NCBI GenBank assembly: GCA_001661245.1
Contig: KV454011.1
Coordinates: forward strand, 1,844,135-1,908,134
Direction of reading: 5' to 3'
Length of the DNA stretch: 64,000 bases
Origin: Pachysolen tannophilus NRRL Y-2460
Taxonomy: Eukaryota > Ascomycota > Pichiomycetes > Alaninales > Pachysolenaceae
Shown piece after piece: positions 46,222 to 56,917 of this stretch; within the stretch, counting starts at the first letter, position 1, and every line of letters starts with the position of its first letter. The notes beneath the pieces are model-generated. The model ran no database searches, was not told where the DNA came from, and saw only the letters and a program-made list of their open reading frames with translations. Position numbers and translations under genes: made by a program.

Positions 46222-48153
46222 ATGGGTAAGAAGGATAAGAAATCGAAGGATGCGAAGCTGGCTAAACTAGCTGAAAAGAAGGAAAAAGCGGCAAAGAAGT
46301 CAGAAAAGAAATTGAAGAAAATAAGTAAGAAACAAGGTGACGATGAGTTTGAAGATGATGTTGATATTGATGAATTATTGGCTAATTTTGCAAAAGAGCA
46401 AGAAGATTTTCAGGCGCTTCATGTAGAGTCAGTTAAACGTCCTACAAAGAGATTGAATGCTTCGTTAATTTCTAATAATAACAATGGGAAGAAAGAATTG
46501 ATTTTATTTGGAGGTGAATTGACAAGCGAAGACGGAAAGTACACTAAATTTTACAACGATTTATATGTATACTCAATTGATAATGACCAGTGGAAGCGGA
46601 TCACTTCAAGTAATTCTCCTTTACCTCGTTCATCACATGCTATGTGTAATCATCCATCTGGTGTTATCTTGATGTTTGGAGGTGAATTTTCTTCTCCTAA
46701 ACAATCAACTTTTTATCATTATGGTGATACATGGATCTTGGATTCTCAAACAAAAGAATGGATGAAAATTGACTATAAAAAAGGTCCTTTAGCAAGATCA
46801 GGACATAGGTTAACTTACTGGAAGAATTACGTTATTATGCATGGAGGTTTTAAAGATTTGGGAACTATGACCACTTATTTAAACGATATCTGGGTTTTCG
46901 ATATAACGACTTATAAATGGCAAGAAATCACTTTCCCGCCAAACCATCCTATACCTGACCACAGATCAGGTCACTCTTTTATTTCAACTGCAGAAGGTGC
47001 TGTGCTATGGGGAGGTTATTGTAAAGTTAAAGCTGGTAAAGGTTTACAAAAGGGTAAAGTATTAACTGATTGTTGGTTGTTGAAGATGAAAAGTGACATA
47101 AAGGCAATCAGATGGGAACGTAGAAAGAAGCAAGGATTTCAACCTTCTCCAAGAGTTGGTTGTTCCATGTGTTACCATAAGGGAAGAGGAATTTTATTTG
47201 GTGGAGTGTACGATTATGATGAGAATGAGGAAAATTTAGATTCGATTTTTTACAATAATTTGTTTGCTTATAATATTGAGGTCAATAGATGGTATTCATT
47301 AACTTTAAGAGCTTCAAAAAAGAAAAATAGTGGGAATAATGCACCTATAAAGGAAAAATCAAGAGATGAAGAATTGGAAGAATTGTTGAATTCTATATTG
47401 TCTAAAGCAAATTTAAAAGATGATAATGAAGAAGACAATGAGAAAGATTTAGTAAAGCAAAGACTATTATCTGCCGAAGAAGAAGCAGAAAAGGAAGAAA
47501 ATGAAAATAAAGTACAATATGAGATTGTATCGCAGTTACCTCATCCCAGATTTAATTCTGCTACTACTGTAATTGATGATGTGTTATATATATATGGTGG
47601 TGTGTGGGAAGCAGGGGAACAAGAATTTAATTTGGATTCAATGTATGCTATTGATTTGGGAAAATTGGATGGCTGTAAAATATTTTGGGAGAACTTGTCT
47701 GAATTAGATAATTTGAAGGAAAATTCTGATGATGATGAAGATGAAGATGATGATGAAGAGGACGAAGATGAGGATGAAGAAAATGAAGAAAATGAAGACC
47801 AAGACGAAGAAGATGGAGAAGGGATTGACGAAGTTGAAGAAGAAGAAGAAGCAGATGTAGAGGATGAGCCAGAAATTCCAGATTTGCGACCATGGCTTCC
47901 TCACCCTAAACCTTTTGAAAGTTTAAGGAATTTTTATGTCAGAACCGGTGGGCAATTTTTGGAATGGGCTATTTCATCAAATAGAGGAGTTGGTGGAAAG
48001 CAATTGAAAACAAAATCATTTGAAATGTGTGAAGAAAGATGGTGGGAGAGAAGAGAACAAGTTAGAATCGCTGAGGATAGCATGGAAGAATTGGGTAATG
48101 TTGGGGAAGTGATTGAAAAAGATACAAGCAAACCTCAGCAGAAAAGAAGATAA
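46222..48153 (+). CDS. KEL3: Kelch-repeat protein Kel3
   Basis: Kel3 is a conserved kelch-type beta-propeller protein of poorly known function. A Lys/Ala-rich N-terminal helix (MGKKDKKSKDAKLAKLAEKK.., about 1-50) precedes kelch repeats from about residue 80 to 360: KKELILFGGELTSEDGKYTKF, RSSHAMCNHPSGVILMFGGE, RSGHRLTYWKNYVIMHGGF, RSGHSFISTAEGAVLWGGY, and RVGCSMCYHKGRGILFGGV. A later blade (LYIYGGVWEAGEQEF) follows an insert, then an acidic tract and a conserved C-terminus (RPWLPHPKPFESLRNFY). 643 aa; S. cerevisiae Kel3 is 651. The basic N-terminus and the RRPE-like promoter hint at a role in ribosome production; that is inference. Confidence 0.9.
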   Translation: MGKKDKKSKDAKLAKLAEKKEKAAKKSEKKLKKISKKQGDDEFEDDVDIDELLANFAKEQEDFQALHVESVKRPTKRLNASLISNNNNGKKELILFGGELTSEDGKYTKFYNDLYVYSIDNDQWKRITSSNSPLPRSSHAMCNHPSGVILMFGGEFSSPKQSTFYHYGDTWILDSQTKEWMKIDYKKGPLARSGHRLTYWKNYVIMHGGFKDLGTMTTYLNDIWVFDITTYKWQEITFPPNHPIPDHRSGHSFISTAEGAVLWGGYCKVKAGKGLQKGKVLTDCWLLKMKSDIKAIRWERRKKQGFQPSPRVGCSMCYHKGRGILFGGVYDYDENEENLDSIFYNNLFAYNIEVNRWYSLTLRASKKKNSGNNAPIKEKSRDEELEELLNSILSKANLKDDNEEDNEKDLVKQRLLSAEEEAEKEENENKVQYEIVSQLPHPRFNSATTVIDDVLYIYGGVWEAGEQEFNLDSMYAIDLGKLDGCKIFWENLSELDNLKENSDDDEDEDDDEEDEDEDEENEENEDQDEEDGEGIDEVEEEEEADVEDEPEIPDLRPWLPHPKPFESLRNFYVRTGGQFLEWAISSNRGVGGKQLKTKSFEMCEERWWERREQVRIAEDSMEELGNVGEVIEKDTSKPQQKRR

Positions 48154-48290
48154 TAAATACTTTACGCTGTATAGACTTTAATCAATAAAACTATTTCGAT
48201 TATATTTATCCCATTAAATTTCTACAACCCAGAGAAAGAAAGAAAGAAAGAAAAGCAAAAAAAAAAAAAAACAATTATTCTATTTATTTA

Positions 48291-49789
<1,499 letters not shown>

Positions 49790-50092
49790 ATGTCCCATAT
49801 TCCATTACCACCACCAAAATCTAATTTAAAGTCTATGAGAAAACCCATGACAGAGAAAGTTATACCGAAAGAGGTGGTTCATAGAGCAAAATCTATACGA
49901 TTAATGTTATTAAGTTTACCCTTTCTTATATTCCCAGGAATTGAATTATATAATAGATTAGCTTTGGGTAAAGAACGTAAAATACAAATTGGTGAGATTT
50001 TGGAAGATGGTACGCTTCGAGAGTTTGGTGAGTTAGAGAAATTAGAAAAAGATAAGCAGACATGGGGAACTTGGCTCTTTGGTGAAAAGTGA
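49790..50092 (+). CDS. Unknown small single-pass membrane protein
   Basis: I do not recognise this 100-aa protein. A Pro/Lys-rich N-terminus (MSHIPLPPPKSNLKSMRKP) precedes one hydrophobic helix, IRLMLLSLPFLIFPGIELYNRL (about residues 37-58). A charged C-terminus with a conserved-looking end follows (KIQIGEILEDGTLREF.., WGTWLFGEK). Basic N-terminus, one helix and small size fit a mitochondrial inner-membrane protein, but that is inference. The start is ATG 49790, with an overlapping upstream frame from 49752. Confidence that it is a real gene comes from codon pattern and clean structure, not from homology. Confidence 0.65.
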   Translation: MSHIPLPPPKSNLKSMRKPMTEKVIPKEVVHRAKSIRLMLLSLPFLIFPGIELYNRLALGKERKIQIGEILEDGTLREFGELEKLEKDKQTWGTWLFGEK

Positions 50093-50173
50093 AAAGTGAA
50101 AAGTGGAAGTAGCAGCTCTAGCATAATTTATATATTTATTATCATTCATTATACATATATTTTATTTATTTAT

Positions 50174-52435
50174 TTATTTATTTACCCATTCTAAATTTAA
50201 CGCACTTAGGAAACATGGAATGATTTCCTGATCTTCATTGAGCCACTTCTTTGCCAACTGGTGGATTTGTGATTCATTGCTTGGTAAGATTTTACAATCT
50301 TGAAAATTAATTTTTAATTTGAAATTGTTTTTATTACCATTATCAACAATATCAAATACTAAATATTCTTCATTTTTTAAAAATTTCGAAATTATTTTTA
50401 TTCTTGTCTGTGATTGAAACTCAATTTTAAAACCTAATAATTTATATATTATTTGATTAAATTTCAATGACTCTTTTTTAAAAATTTCTCTCAATTTTGT
50501 TAATTTTTTATTCAGTTCAACTAATCTCAGTTCTAATTCATCTTGTTCTAAACTTAATCTGTCATATACAGATTTTGGAAATTTTTGAACATCCCCAGTT
50601 TTATTCAATTGTTTCAACAAGTCTTGGTTTTCTTTTTTCAAAGATTCAAACATCTTTATATTGACTATTTCTTCTTGTTGAGGTAATTTTTTTTGTTTTT
50701 GCTCCAACTGGGTTTCAAAATTTATTTGTAAATTTTTAACTTCATCATTTAATGATTTTAATTGTGAATCTTTTCTTTCAATTTCAATTTTTAAATTTGT
50801 TATTTCTTTAATTGTATTATCCAATTCTTGATGTAATATTGAATTTTGTGTAATATCAATATCATCAGAAACTCTTTTCCTCTTTCCACCAATATGAAAA
50901 TCTTGATTTGAATTAGCCATTTCAAATTCTTTTATTATTGAACTTATTTCTTCTTTTAAAGAATTAACTAAATTATTCAATTCAGAAATAACATCATTTT
51001 TCTGTTTAGTTTCTTGTAAGACTAAGTCAAGTTCGCTTTTATCTTCTTCATTTGATTTTTGATGTTTCTGTTCCAAGAAAATTACATTTTCTTTTTGTAA
51101 AAAATCAATTTGATTTTGATAAAACTGTATCTCTTGCTTTGAATACAGTTTAAATTGATCATTTTTGGTATTTATCAATTTCAAATTTTTAATCTCTTTT
51201 TGCAAATCTAAAATAAGAGACTGATTCGAATCTTCATTCAGTTGTAATACTTTTATCTTAATTTGTAAATTATTAATTTCAACATTTGAAGCAATATTTT
51301 TTTCTTTTAAAGATTTATTTTCTATAACTAAAGATTGAAATTTATTTAAGAAATCATAAGGTGAGACCCCATTTTCTTCTTCATTTAAAATTTTAAACCA
51401 TTTGTTATAATCATTTTCCAATTTCAATTTAGCAAAATTTAAAGCTTCATATTTAGTTTCTAAATCTCTATAATTTTCCAATTTATTTGTCAATGATTTT
51501 TTCTCTTCTTTTAAAACTTCTACCAAATCATGATTATTTGATATTTTTTGAAATTTCTTGGAAAGATTTGAATTTATCAGTTCCAATTCCTGAATATATT
51601 GAAGTTGGTCATTAACTTGTTTTTCATAAAATTCAATGTCATTTCCTTGAACTTCCAGAGATTTCGAAAATTGGTTATTATTATTATTATTATTTTCAGT
51701 TGAAGATTTTAATCTTGATGATTCTAATTCATTCATCAACTCACTAATTTTAAGTTTATCTTGCTTATTTTCCTCTAATTTACTATTCAATTCAATTTGT
51801 AACTGTTCAACTAAAGAATCTTTATTTTTCAACTTAATGTCATATTCTTCTTGAGATTTAGAATTCACAGATAAAATTTTATCCAATTCATACTTATATT
51901 CAATCACTTTATCATTTTTTAACCTCAAATCTTTTCTCAATTGCGATAATTCTGAATCTTTTCCCTTTATATCATTGGAATAATTTTTTTTCAAATTCAG
52001 TAAATTTGTATTCAATTCTTGACATTTTTCAAACAAGTATTTTTCATTATCTGATAAATTATTAATCTCATCTTTTTGTTCATTCAATTTTTTCTCATAA
52101 CCTAAACTAGCTTGTTGATTATCCAAATCTTTCAACTGTAAGTCATTTCTCAAAGCAGATACCTTATACTCTAATGAAGCAATTTTTTTCAAATATTCCT
52201 TCTCTTTAATCATCAAACTACCGTTTTCAACATCATAAGGTAAACTAAAAGTAGCTGATTTCAATATACGTTTGAATGGCGAAGGAAGTGATATCGGCTT
52301 ACTGGGAGAGCTCTTCGCAGACTGCGAAGACTGGTCAGGCTGCTCAAAAAACGGAGATGACGACATCTTATCCCTTATCCAACGTCTCTTAACTTTCAAA
52401 CTTTCAAATAAATAAACGGTATTAGTACAAAACAT
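50174..52435 (-). CDS. MAD1: Spindle assembly checkpoint protein Mad1
   Basis: Mad1 anchors Mad2 at nuclear pores and unattached kinetochores. The product (753 aa; S. cerevisiae 749) is coiled coil from about residue 75 to 640 and ends in a small globular domain: KLREIFKKESLKFNQIIYKLLGFKIEFQ.., then IISKFLKNEEYLVFDI, and WLNEDQEIIPCFLSALNLE. This agrees with the Mad1 C-terminal RWD-like domain. A basic RKRV patch lies near residue 518. There are two possible starts: ATG 52435 (MFCTNTVYLF..) and ATG 52366 (MSSSPFFEQPDQ..). The second gives a more usual N-terminus of 730 aa, so the first 23 residues are doubtful. Confidence 0.82.
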   Translation of the reverse strand: MFCTNTVYLFESLKVKRRWIRDKMSSSPFFEQPDQSSQSAKSSPSKPISLPSPFKRILKSATFSLPYDVENGSLMIKEKEYLKKIASLEYKVSALRNDLQLKDLDNQQASLGYEKKLNEQKDEINNLSDNEKYLFEKCQELNTNLLNLKKNYSNDIKGKDSELSQLRKDLRLKNDKVIEYKYELDKILSVNSKSQEEYDIKLKNKDSLVEQLQIELNSKLEENKQDKLKISELMNELESSRLKSSTENNNNNNNQFSKSLEVQGNDIEFYEKQVNDQLQYIQELELINSNLSKKFQKISNNHDLVEVLKEEKKSLTNKLENYRDLETKYEALNFAKLKLENDYNKWFKILNEEENGVSPYDFLNKFQSLVIENKSLKEKNIASNVEINNLQIKIKVLQLNEDSNQSLILDLQKEIKNLKLINTKNDQFKLYSKQEIQFYQNQIDFLQKENVIFLEQKHQKSNEEDKSELDLVLQETKQKNDVISELNNLVNSLKEEISSIIKEFEMANSNQDFHIGGKRKRVSDDIDITQNSILHQELDNTIKEITNLKIEIERKDSQLKSLNDEVKNLQINFETQLEQKQKKLPQQEEIVNIKMFESLKKENQDLLKQLNKTGDVQKFPKSVYDRLSLEQDELELRLVELNKKLTKLREIFKKESLKFNQIIYKLLGFKIEFQSQTRIKIISKFLKNEEYLVFDIVDNGNKNNFKLKINFQDCKILPSNESQIHQLAKKWLNEDQEIIPCFLSALNLEWVNK

Positions 52436-52594
52436 CTTTCTTTAATTCTTGTTTATTTATTTTATTTTTTTAGTTACGGAGAAGGAAATGGAGAAGTTTC
52501 AGATTTCTTTGGGGTTCTCCGTCTCCAACTGGGAGGAAATCACGAGAGAGAAACAAAAAAAAACGGAGAAGTTTTAGACACACAAGCAATGACA

Positions 52595-52632
52595 ATAGAT
52601 GGATAGATGGATAGATGGATAGATGGATAGAT
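52595..52632. repeat. 8-bp tandem repeat (ATAGATGG)n
   Basis: Four full copies of ATAGATGG and a partial fifth lie in the MAD1 upstream region. Confidence 0.9.
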
Positions 52633-52764
52633 AAATTTAGAGTAACATCAAAGAAAACAAGTCCAAAAAAGATGGTAAAGTCAAGAGGTTTAAAGAATCT
52701 ATCTTTTATGTCAAGAATCGTTATACAATCTACCAAAAATGAAAAAAAAAAAAAAAAATTTCAG

Positions 52765-52800
52765 AGTCTTAGCCTGAGCCTTAGCCTAAGTCTTAGCCTG
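52765..52800. repeat. 12-bp tandem repeat AGTCTTAGCCTG
   Basis: Three copies with one or two substitutions (AGTCTTAGCCTG, AGCCTTAGCCTA, AGTCTTAGCCTG), followed by a partial copy. The sub-unit TTAGCC is weakly telomere-like, but no longer array is present. Confidence 0.85.
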
Positions 52801-52855
52801 AAGTCTTATAATGAGTCTCTATATGATAAATATTAAAAACCACATCAATGTTAAA

Positions 52856-53050
52856 AAATGTCTTATCGATCATTGCACTACTCCTCATACGAGTACACGA
52901 AGGTAATCTCTTAGCGAATTAAAAATTCTCGGAAGGAGTACTGCACCCAAGATCAATAAGATAGTTTAATCTCCAGTACAAGGCCAGAAAATCCCATTAT
53001 TCAAAAAAGAATAAATAGTACAACAATATTCTCAGGGTCATGGGCCAAGA
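52856..53050 (-). ncRNA. Candidate stand-alone H/ACA snoRNA gene
   Basis: On the minus strand, two hairpins are separated by AGATTA (fits the H box ANANNA). The first has CCCAT/ATGGG and an apical TTATTC-T6-GAATAA loop, with GGCC/GGCC below. The second is long: lower stem CTTAT-T-GATC with GATC-G-ATAAG, upper stem TGCA-G-TACTCCT with AGGAGTA-G-TGCA, then CGAG/CTCG. Directly after the lower stem comes ACATTT (ACA at 52861-52859), the ACA box three bases from the expected 3' end. About 60% of the arms 52861-52893 and 52929-52969 are in continuous pairing. The segment is less A/T-monotonous than its surroundings and is preceded by an RRPE-like box. Folded by eye; the RNA target is unknown. Confidence 0.5.
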
Positions 53051-53172
53051 ACGCCGAATTCACGAAAAATTGGGTTCAACCTCAAGAGAATGCTTTATTA
53101 GTTGTGCTTGTCTGTGAAATTTGCGTTAAGAAAAGAAAAAAAAAAAGAAAAAAGAAGAAAAAGGTAAAACGC

Positions 53173-53189
53173 AAAAAAAGTGAAAAATT
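53173..53189 (+). promoter_or_regulatory. RRPE-like box upstream of the snoRNA candidate
   Basis: AAAAAAAGTGAAAAATT, the same core as in the RPS22, KEL3 and DIM1 promoters, lies about 125 bp upstream of the 5' end of the minus-strand RNA candidate. Confidence 0.45.
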
Positions 53190-53348
53190 GTTCTTCTTTA
53201 AATAGTTTTTGGAACCCAAAGAAAAAATAAAAAAACTTTTTTTTGCAGGGTAACTTACAATAATTGTAGCCATATCTAAGGTGTATCAATCTAATTGTAG
53301 GCGTATATAGTATATATAAGTATATATCTAGACAATAAAATTACAAAA

Positions 53349-54962
53349 TCAGGCATGATTACTGATGCTTTCACCAGCACTCATGGTACGGTTATTTATG
53401 GGACTTGAGGAAGAGCTGAAACTTGAAGCTCGGATGGTTTCATTATTTATGTCTGATACTGGTGGTTGCCTTATCTTATCAAATTTTAAACCACCATTTA
53501 CCAAGACACCAGTTTTTTTCAAATTTGTATTACCTTTCTTGTTTACTTCTTCTAATTTTTTGATGACTGGTTGGAATACTGTAGTTTCAACTTCATCTGC
53601 CCATAGAGTATCCATATGTTCGTAGTTTTCAATACCAATTGTTTCCACATGACAAGATGAATTTTCTAATGTTGTTTCAATATCTATTAAACAATCTGCT
53701 TTCCCATAAACTAATAACATCGGTGTTGAAATTGTTTGAGTAGGAAAAGAGGCTACTCTATAAACTTTATGATTTTTCGAAAATGTATTTAATTTTGAAC
53801 CTGCATTCCCACCTTCATCATACATTTGAAAACGTTTACTTCTTATTATTTGAAACCAATGCACCACTGATTTAACAGAAGATGGTGAAAACATGTGTTG
53901 ATAACCCAATTGTTTTTGCTTTGATGATATATTTTTTGTTTGCCAGCCAAATAATAGAATTAATGAGTTATCAACAACTGTTCTATAGTATTTTGGACCT
54001 AATAATTGTTGCCAAAATACCACAGAGGGTATTAAAGCACGACACCCAAATAAATTATAAAGAAATGATGGTGCTGAATCTACGAAAAAAGAAGCAACTG
54101 GATGATTTAAACCTCTTGGAACCATTGCTGGTGATAATCCAATAAATAATTTTATCTTTTCATTTAATTTTGGACTTAATGATAACAGCGCGAGACATTG
54201 TGCAGAACCTTGGCTAAACCCAATATAATTCAAACTTTCTTGTCTTGTTGCTTCTAAAATATATTCTATAGTATCAGGGATATCATATAATGCAAATTCA
54301 TCTAATGAATAATTCCAAAAAGCCGCTGATGAAGAAGATAATTCCAAATGTTTTCTCGAATATTTATTACCTCTATTATTACCAAGCCAAACATCATACC
54401 CAGAATCCAGTAATACAAATGGTAAACATTTCGTAGTCTTATCACCCAAGACAAACAATTCACTATTAGTCAATAATCCATGATGGAAATAAACAACTGG
54501 TTGGTTTAAATCTCGAAGTTGAGCAGTATAACTCCTCGACTTTACACTACTCCTTATAATATGTTTCGGTATAATTCTATGTATCGCCAATAAATACCCA
54601 TCTTTAGTCTGAACTATATGTTCATGTATCTTATAACCATGTGCATGAACTATATCAACTATATCAATAGCGTTTATTATTTTAGATTCAAAATCTCTTA
54701 TTTCAAATTGATTTTTCAATTTTTCTTCCTTCTCCTCCTTTTCCATCAAATTTATCGATGAAGAAGATGATGACTTTGAAGATGAAGCAGATGATGACTG
54801 TGAATTATAAAACGGATAAGAAATATTATCAGCCGCCATTCTTCTTGTAGGAATAGCTAAAAAAATTGGAGAAAAATACCGATGATATATCCATAATGGC
54901 ACTCTTAAAGCAAGCGCTATTATGAAAAATATCAGCTTCAGTATAGTCTCCACAACAGACAT
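53349..54962 (-). CDS. Sterol ester hydrolase (Yeh1/Yeh2/Tgl1 family)
   Basis: Hydrolyses steryl esters; family members sit at the plasma membrane or on lipid droplets. A membrane helix at the N-terminus (ILKLIFFIIALALRVPLWIY, about residues 8-27) and a Ser-rich stretch precede the acid-lipase fold. HAHGYKIHEHIVQTKDGYLL opens it; VVYFHHGLLTNS is the oxyanion region; DVWLGNNRGNKYSRKH, YIGFSQGSAQCLA (nucleophile Ser near residue 250) and SVKSVVHWFQIIRSKRFQMYDEG follow. GKADCLID supplies the acid and YEHMDTLWAD the His. 537 aa from ATG 54962; S. cerevisiae Yeh2 is 538, Tgl1 548. The HWFQI block is closest to Yeh2 as I recall, but the paralog cannot be fixed from here. Confidence 0.92.
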   Translation of the reverse strand: MSVVETILKLIFFIIALALRVPLWIYHRYFSPIFLAIPTRRMAADNISYPFYNSQSSSASSSKSSSSSSINLMEKEEKEEKLKNQFEIRDFESKIINAIDIVDIVHAHGYKIHEHIVQTKDGYLLAIHRIIPKHIIRSSVKSRSYTAQLRDLNQPVVYFHHGLLTNSELFVLGDKTTKCLPFVLLDSGYDVWLGNNRGNKYSRKHLELSSSSAAFWNYSLDEFALYDIPDTIEYILEATRQESLNYIGFSQGSAQCLALLSLSPKLNEKIKLFIGLSPAMVPRGLNHPVASFFVDSAPSFLYNLFGCRALIPSVVFWQQLLGPKYYRTVVDNSLILLFGWQTKNISSKQKQLGYQHMFSPSSVKSVVHWFQIIRSKRFQMYDEGGNAGSKLNTFSKNHKVYRVASFPTQTISTPMLLVYGKADCLIDIETTLENSSCHVETIGIENYEHMDTLWADEVETTVFQPVIKKLEEVNKKGNTNLKKTGVLVNGGLKFDKIRQPPVSDINNETIRASSFSSSSSPINNRTMSAGESISNHA

Positions 54963-55937
54963 CACTTCTTTTTCCCCCAGAAAAAAAAATAAAATTATCT
55001 CTATTTAATCCCAATCACAAACAAGATATTAATCTATATTTTAAGTATTATAATAGAATTATATAAAATGACTTCTTTAAACCCCCAAACACTTTGCTTT
55101 TAAACAGAGCACAAATCTCTTTCTGCAATCTGCCAATTTCAATTGAACTTAAGAACCCGCCAATAGTGGCACGTAGAGTTGCTAAAGCCAAAGCTATTAA
55201 GAGTTATATTCTTTATATGAGATATAGCAATCATAAGAATAGGATCTAAAAGTTGAAAAGTTTTCATATAGTCAGTGATCATTGCCTAGTTAGTGAGATA
55301 ACCATTTTTTGCTGTAAAAGAAAAAAAAATAAACTTTTATTTTTTGGTATTTTTGATTTCTTTTTTGTACCTTTATACCTAGTTGGAATGGCTGAGGTTT
55401 AAAGAACTAACAATTTACTAATTTTCACTCGTGAGTACCTGTTATGTTCAAGGTTTTGGCTCGTATAATTTGATATAACAGTTATTAATTACCAAGGTTT
55501 TTAAAGTTTCCAAAGTTGAAACTTGAAAGTGTTTGAAATTCTATTAAACTCGTCTCTCTCTGTATCTTTCTGTGTATATTTGTTTGGTTTCGTTTCCCCA
55601 AATTTTGAATTAAATTGTTCAGATGTAAGTTTATGCGCAAAAAATGCACAATAATGCATAATATGTTGGTGTGGGATGTCTGGTCTGGTGTTTTCTTTTT
55701 TCTTTTTAGCTAGTTGGCCCATCATATATATATATATATATATATTTATGAGTGGAAAGAAGAATTGACCTTCATAAGGTGAATGGATTTTTATCGGTAA
55801 GATTAAAAGACTATTTTAGGCTTTTGTTTGAAATTTATCTTGGACTTTAGGAATTTTGAAAATTTATGCATTTTGCTACAATAATTTGTTAAATGAATAA
55901 ATAAAAATAAATAAAATAAATAAATAAAATAAATAGT
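54963..55937. other. Long intergenic region, no gene recognised
   Basis: 975 bp between two minus-strand genes; it is the promoter of the lipase gene. A CCAAT box (CCGCCAATAG at about 55158) and a TA run at 55724-55745 were noticed. No tRNA B box, protein frame or clear snoRNA motif was found. Confidence 0.6.
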
Positions 55938-56654
55938 TTAAAAAATGCCAAACCATTTTTTCCTTTTGTCTTCTTCATAATTGAAGTTATCTGCAGTTAC
56001 CAATACTGGCTCACTTTGTCTTAATGCCAGCAACTCTCTTTCCAGTTGAATTCTTTCAGCTTCCATCATTTGCTTCAGAGTTGGTTTTTGTAAAGCATAC
56101 TCAGACTCATAATTTTCAACATCAATTGGAGCATCTGATACTGAAGAGTATTTACGTTCAAAAAAAGGTTTACTCCTTGGGTTAACTAAATCATCTATTT
56201 GTTGGTCAGTTAAATTACCAGTTAAATATTGTTTTACTCTTAATTGAAATCTGTAACATTCACTAAACACATTATCAAACCCATCATTCCAACGATAAAA
56301 CATTATTCCATATATGGAAATGCCAACAATAAGTACCCTACTTGCTAATTTCATTCCTGAGTTAAATCTTGCATTTGGATTAATACGACGTAATACTTTA
56401 TATTTACCAGGATATAACTCTGATGGAGGACGAGGTGTATATTGTAAATTTTTCATTGTATGCCTTAATTTCGAATATTCAGTAGCATCTTTAGGAATTT
56501 CAGTAAAAGTTGACTCTCTACCAGGTGCTTTAAACTCTGATGGATAACCTCCTGGTGGTCTTACATCTGTTATATCATATGGATTATAAGGCGCCTTTGG
56601 TTGAACCCAATTGGGCGGATTAGCTCTTCTATCCAAATCTTCATCTCCTTTCAT
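55938..56654 (-). CDS. Unknown single-pass membrane protein, probably mitochondrial
   Basis: The 238-aa product begins MKGDEDLDRRANPPNWVQP and has Pro-rich motifs (PYNPYDITDVRPPGGYPSEF, about residues 22-41). One hydrophobic helix lies at LASRVLIVGISIYGIMFY (about residues 103-120), followed by a helical, charged C-terminus ending RKKWFGIF. The layout suggests an inner mitochondrial membrane protein with the bulk on one side. A relation to S. cerevisiae YIL077C (Rci37) came to mind but I cannot confirm it. ATG 56654 was chosen; the open frame continues to a TTG. The gene faces GUP1 divergently. Confidence 0.8.
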   Translation of the reverse strand: MKGDEDLDRRANPPNWVQPKAPYNPYDITDVRPPGGYPSEFKAPGRESTFTEIPKDATEYSKLRHTMKNLQYTPRPPSELYPGKYKVLRRINPNARFNSGMKLASRVLIVGISIYGIMFYRWNDGFDNVFSECYRFQLRVKQYLTGNLTDQQIDDLVNPRSKPFFERKYSSVSDAPIDVENYESEYALQKPTLKQMMEAERIQLERELLALRQSEPVLVTADNFNYEEDKRKKWFGIF

Positions 56655-56917
56655 ACTGAATACTAAAATCAATCCTCTCTAACTAAAATGATCGATTCTA
56701 GATCTTATTTAATAATCTATAGGTTTCTATTTGGTTGTATTTAATTAATTAAATAAAGATTTTCAGCTTTTGCAAAAAAAAAAACCAAAAAAATAAATTT
56801 AAAAAAAATAAAAATATTTATATAAATATTTATATATATTATATATACTAAAATATATTAATCTAAAGTTCCAAACACGTATCATAATATTGACACATTC
56901 ATATGATTGATCCTTAA

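Larger units (their letters stand above)
52436..53348. other. Intergenic region MAD1 / lipase gene with minisatellites and a snoRNA candidate
   Basis: No protein gene in 913 bp. The region contains two minisatellites and, on the minus strand, a 190-nt candidate H/ACA RNA (separate entries). From 53130 to 53240 the sequence is A-rich and includes an RRPE-like box at 53173-53189. Confidence 0.65.

Noticed and set aside
52861-52972. Inverted repeat considered as a miniature DNA transposon
   Set aside because: No flanking target-site duplication or second copy was seen, and the ACA box placed exactly at the stem end fits an H/ACA RNA better.
53073-53085. GGGTTCAACCTC resembling a tRNA B box
   Set aside because: No matching T-stem, A box or acceptor stem was found around it on either strand.
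55260-55310. GTCAGTGATCATTGCCTAG followed by a T run, considered as a Pol III gene
   Set aside because: No B box and no cloverleaf pairing.
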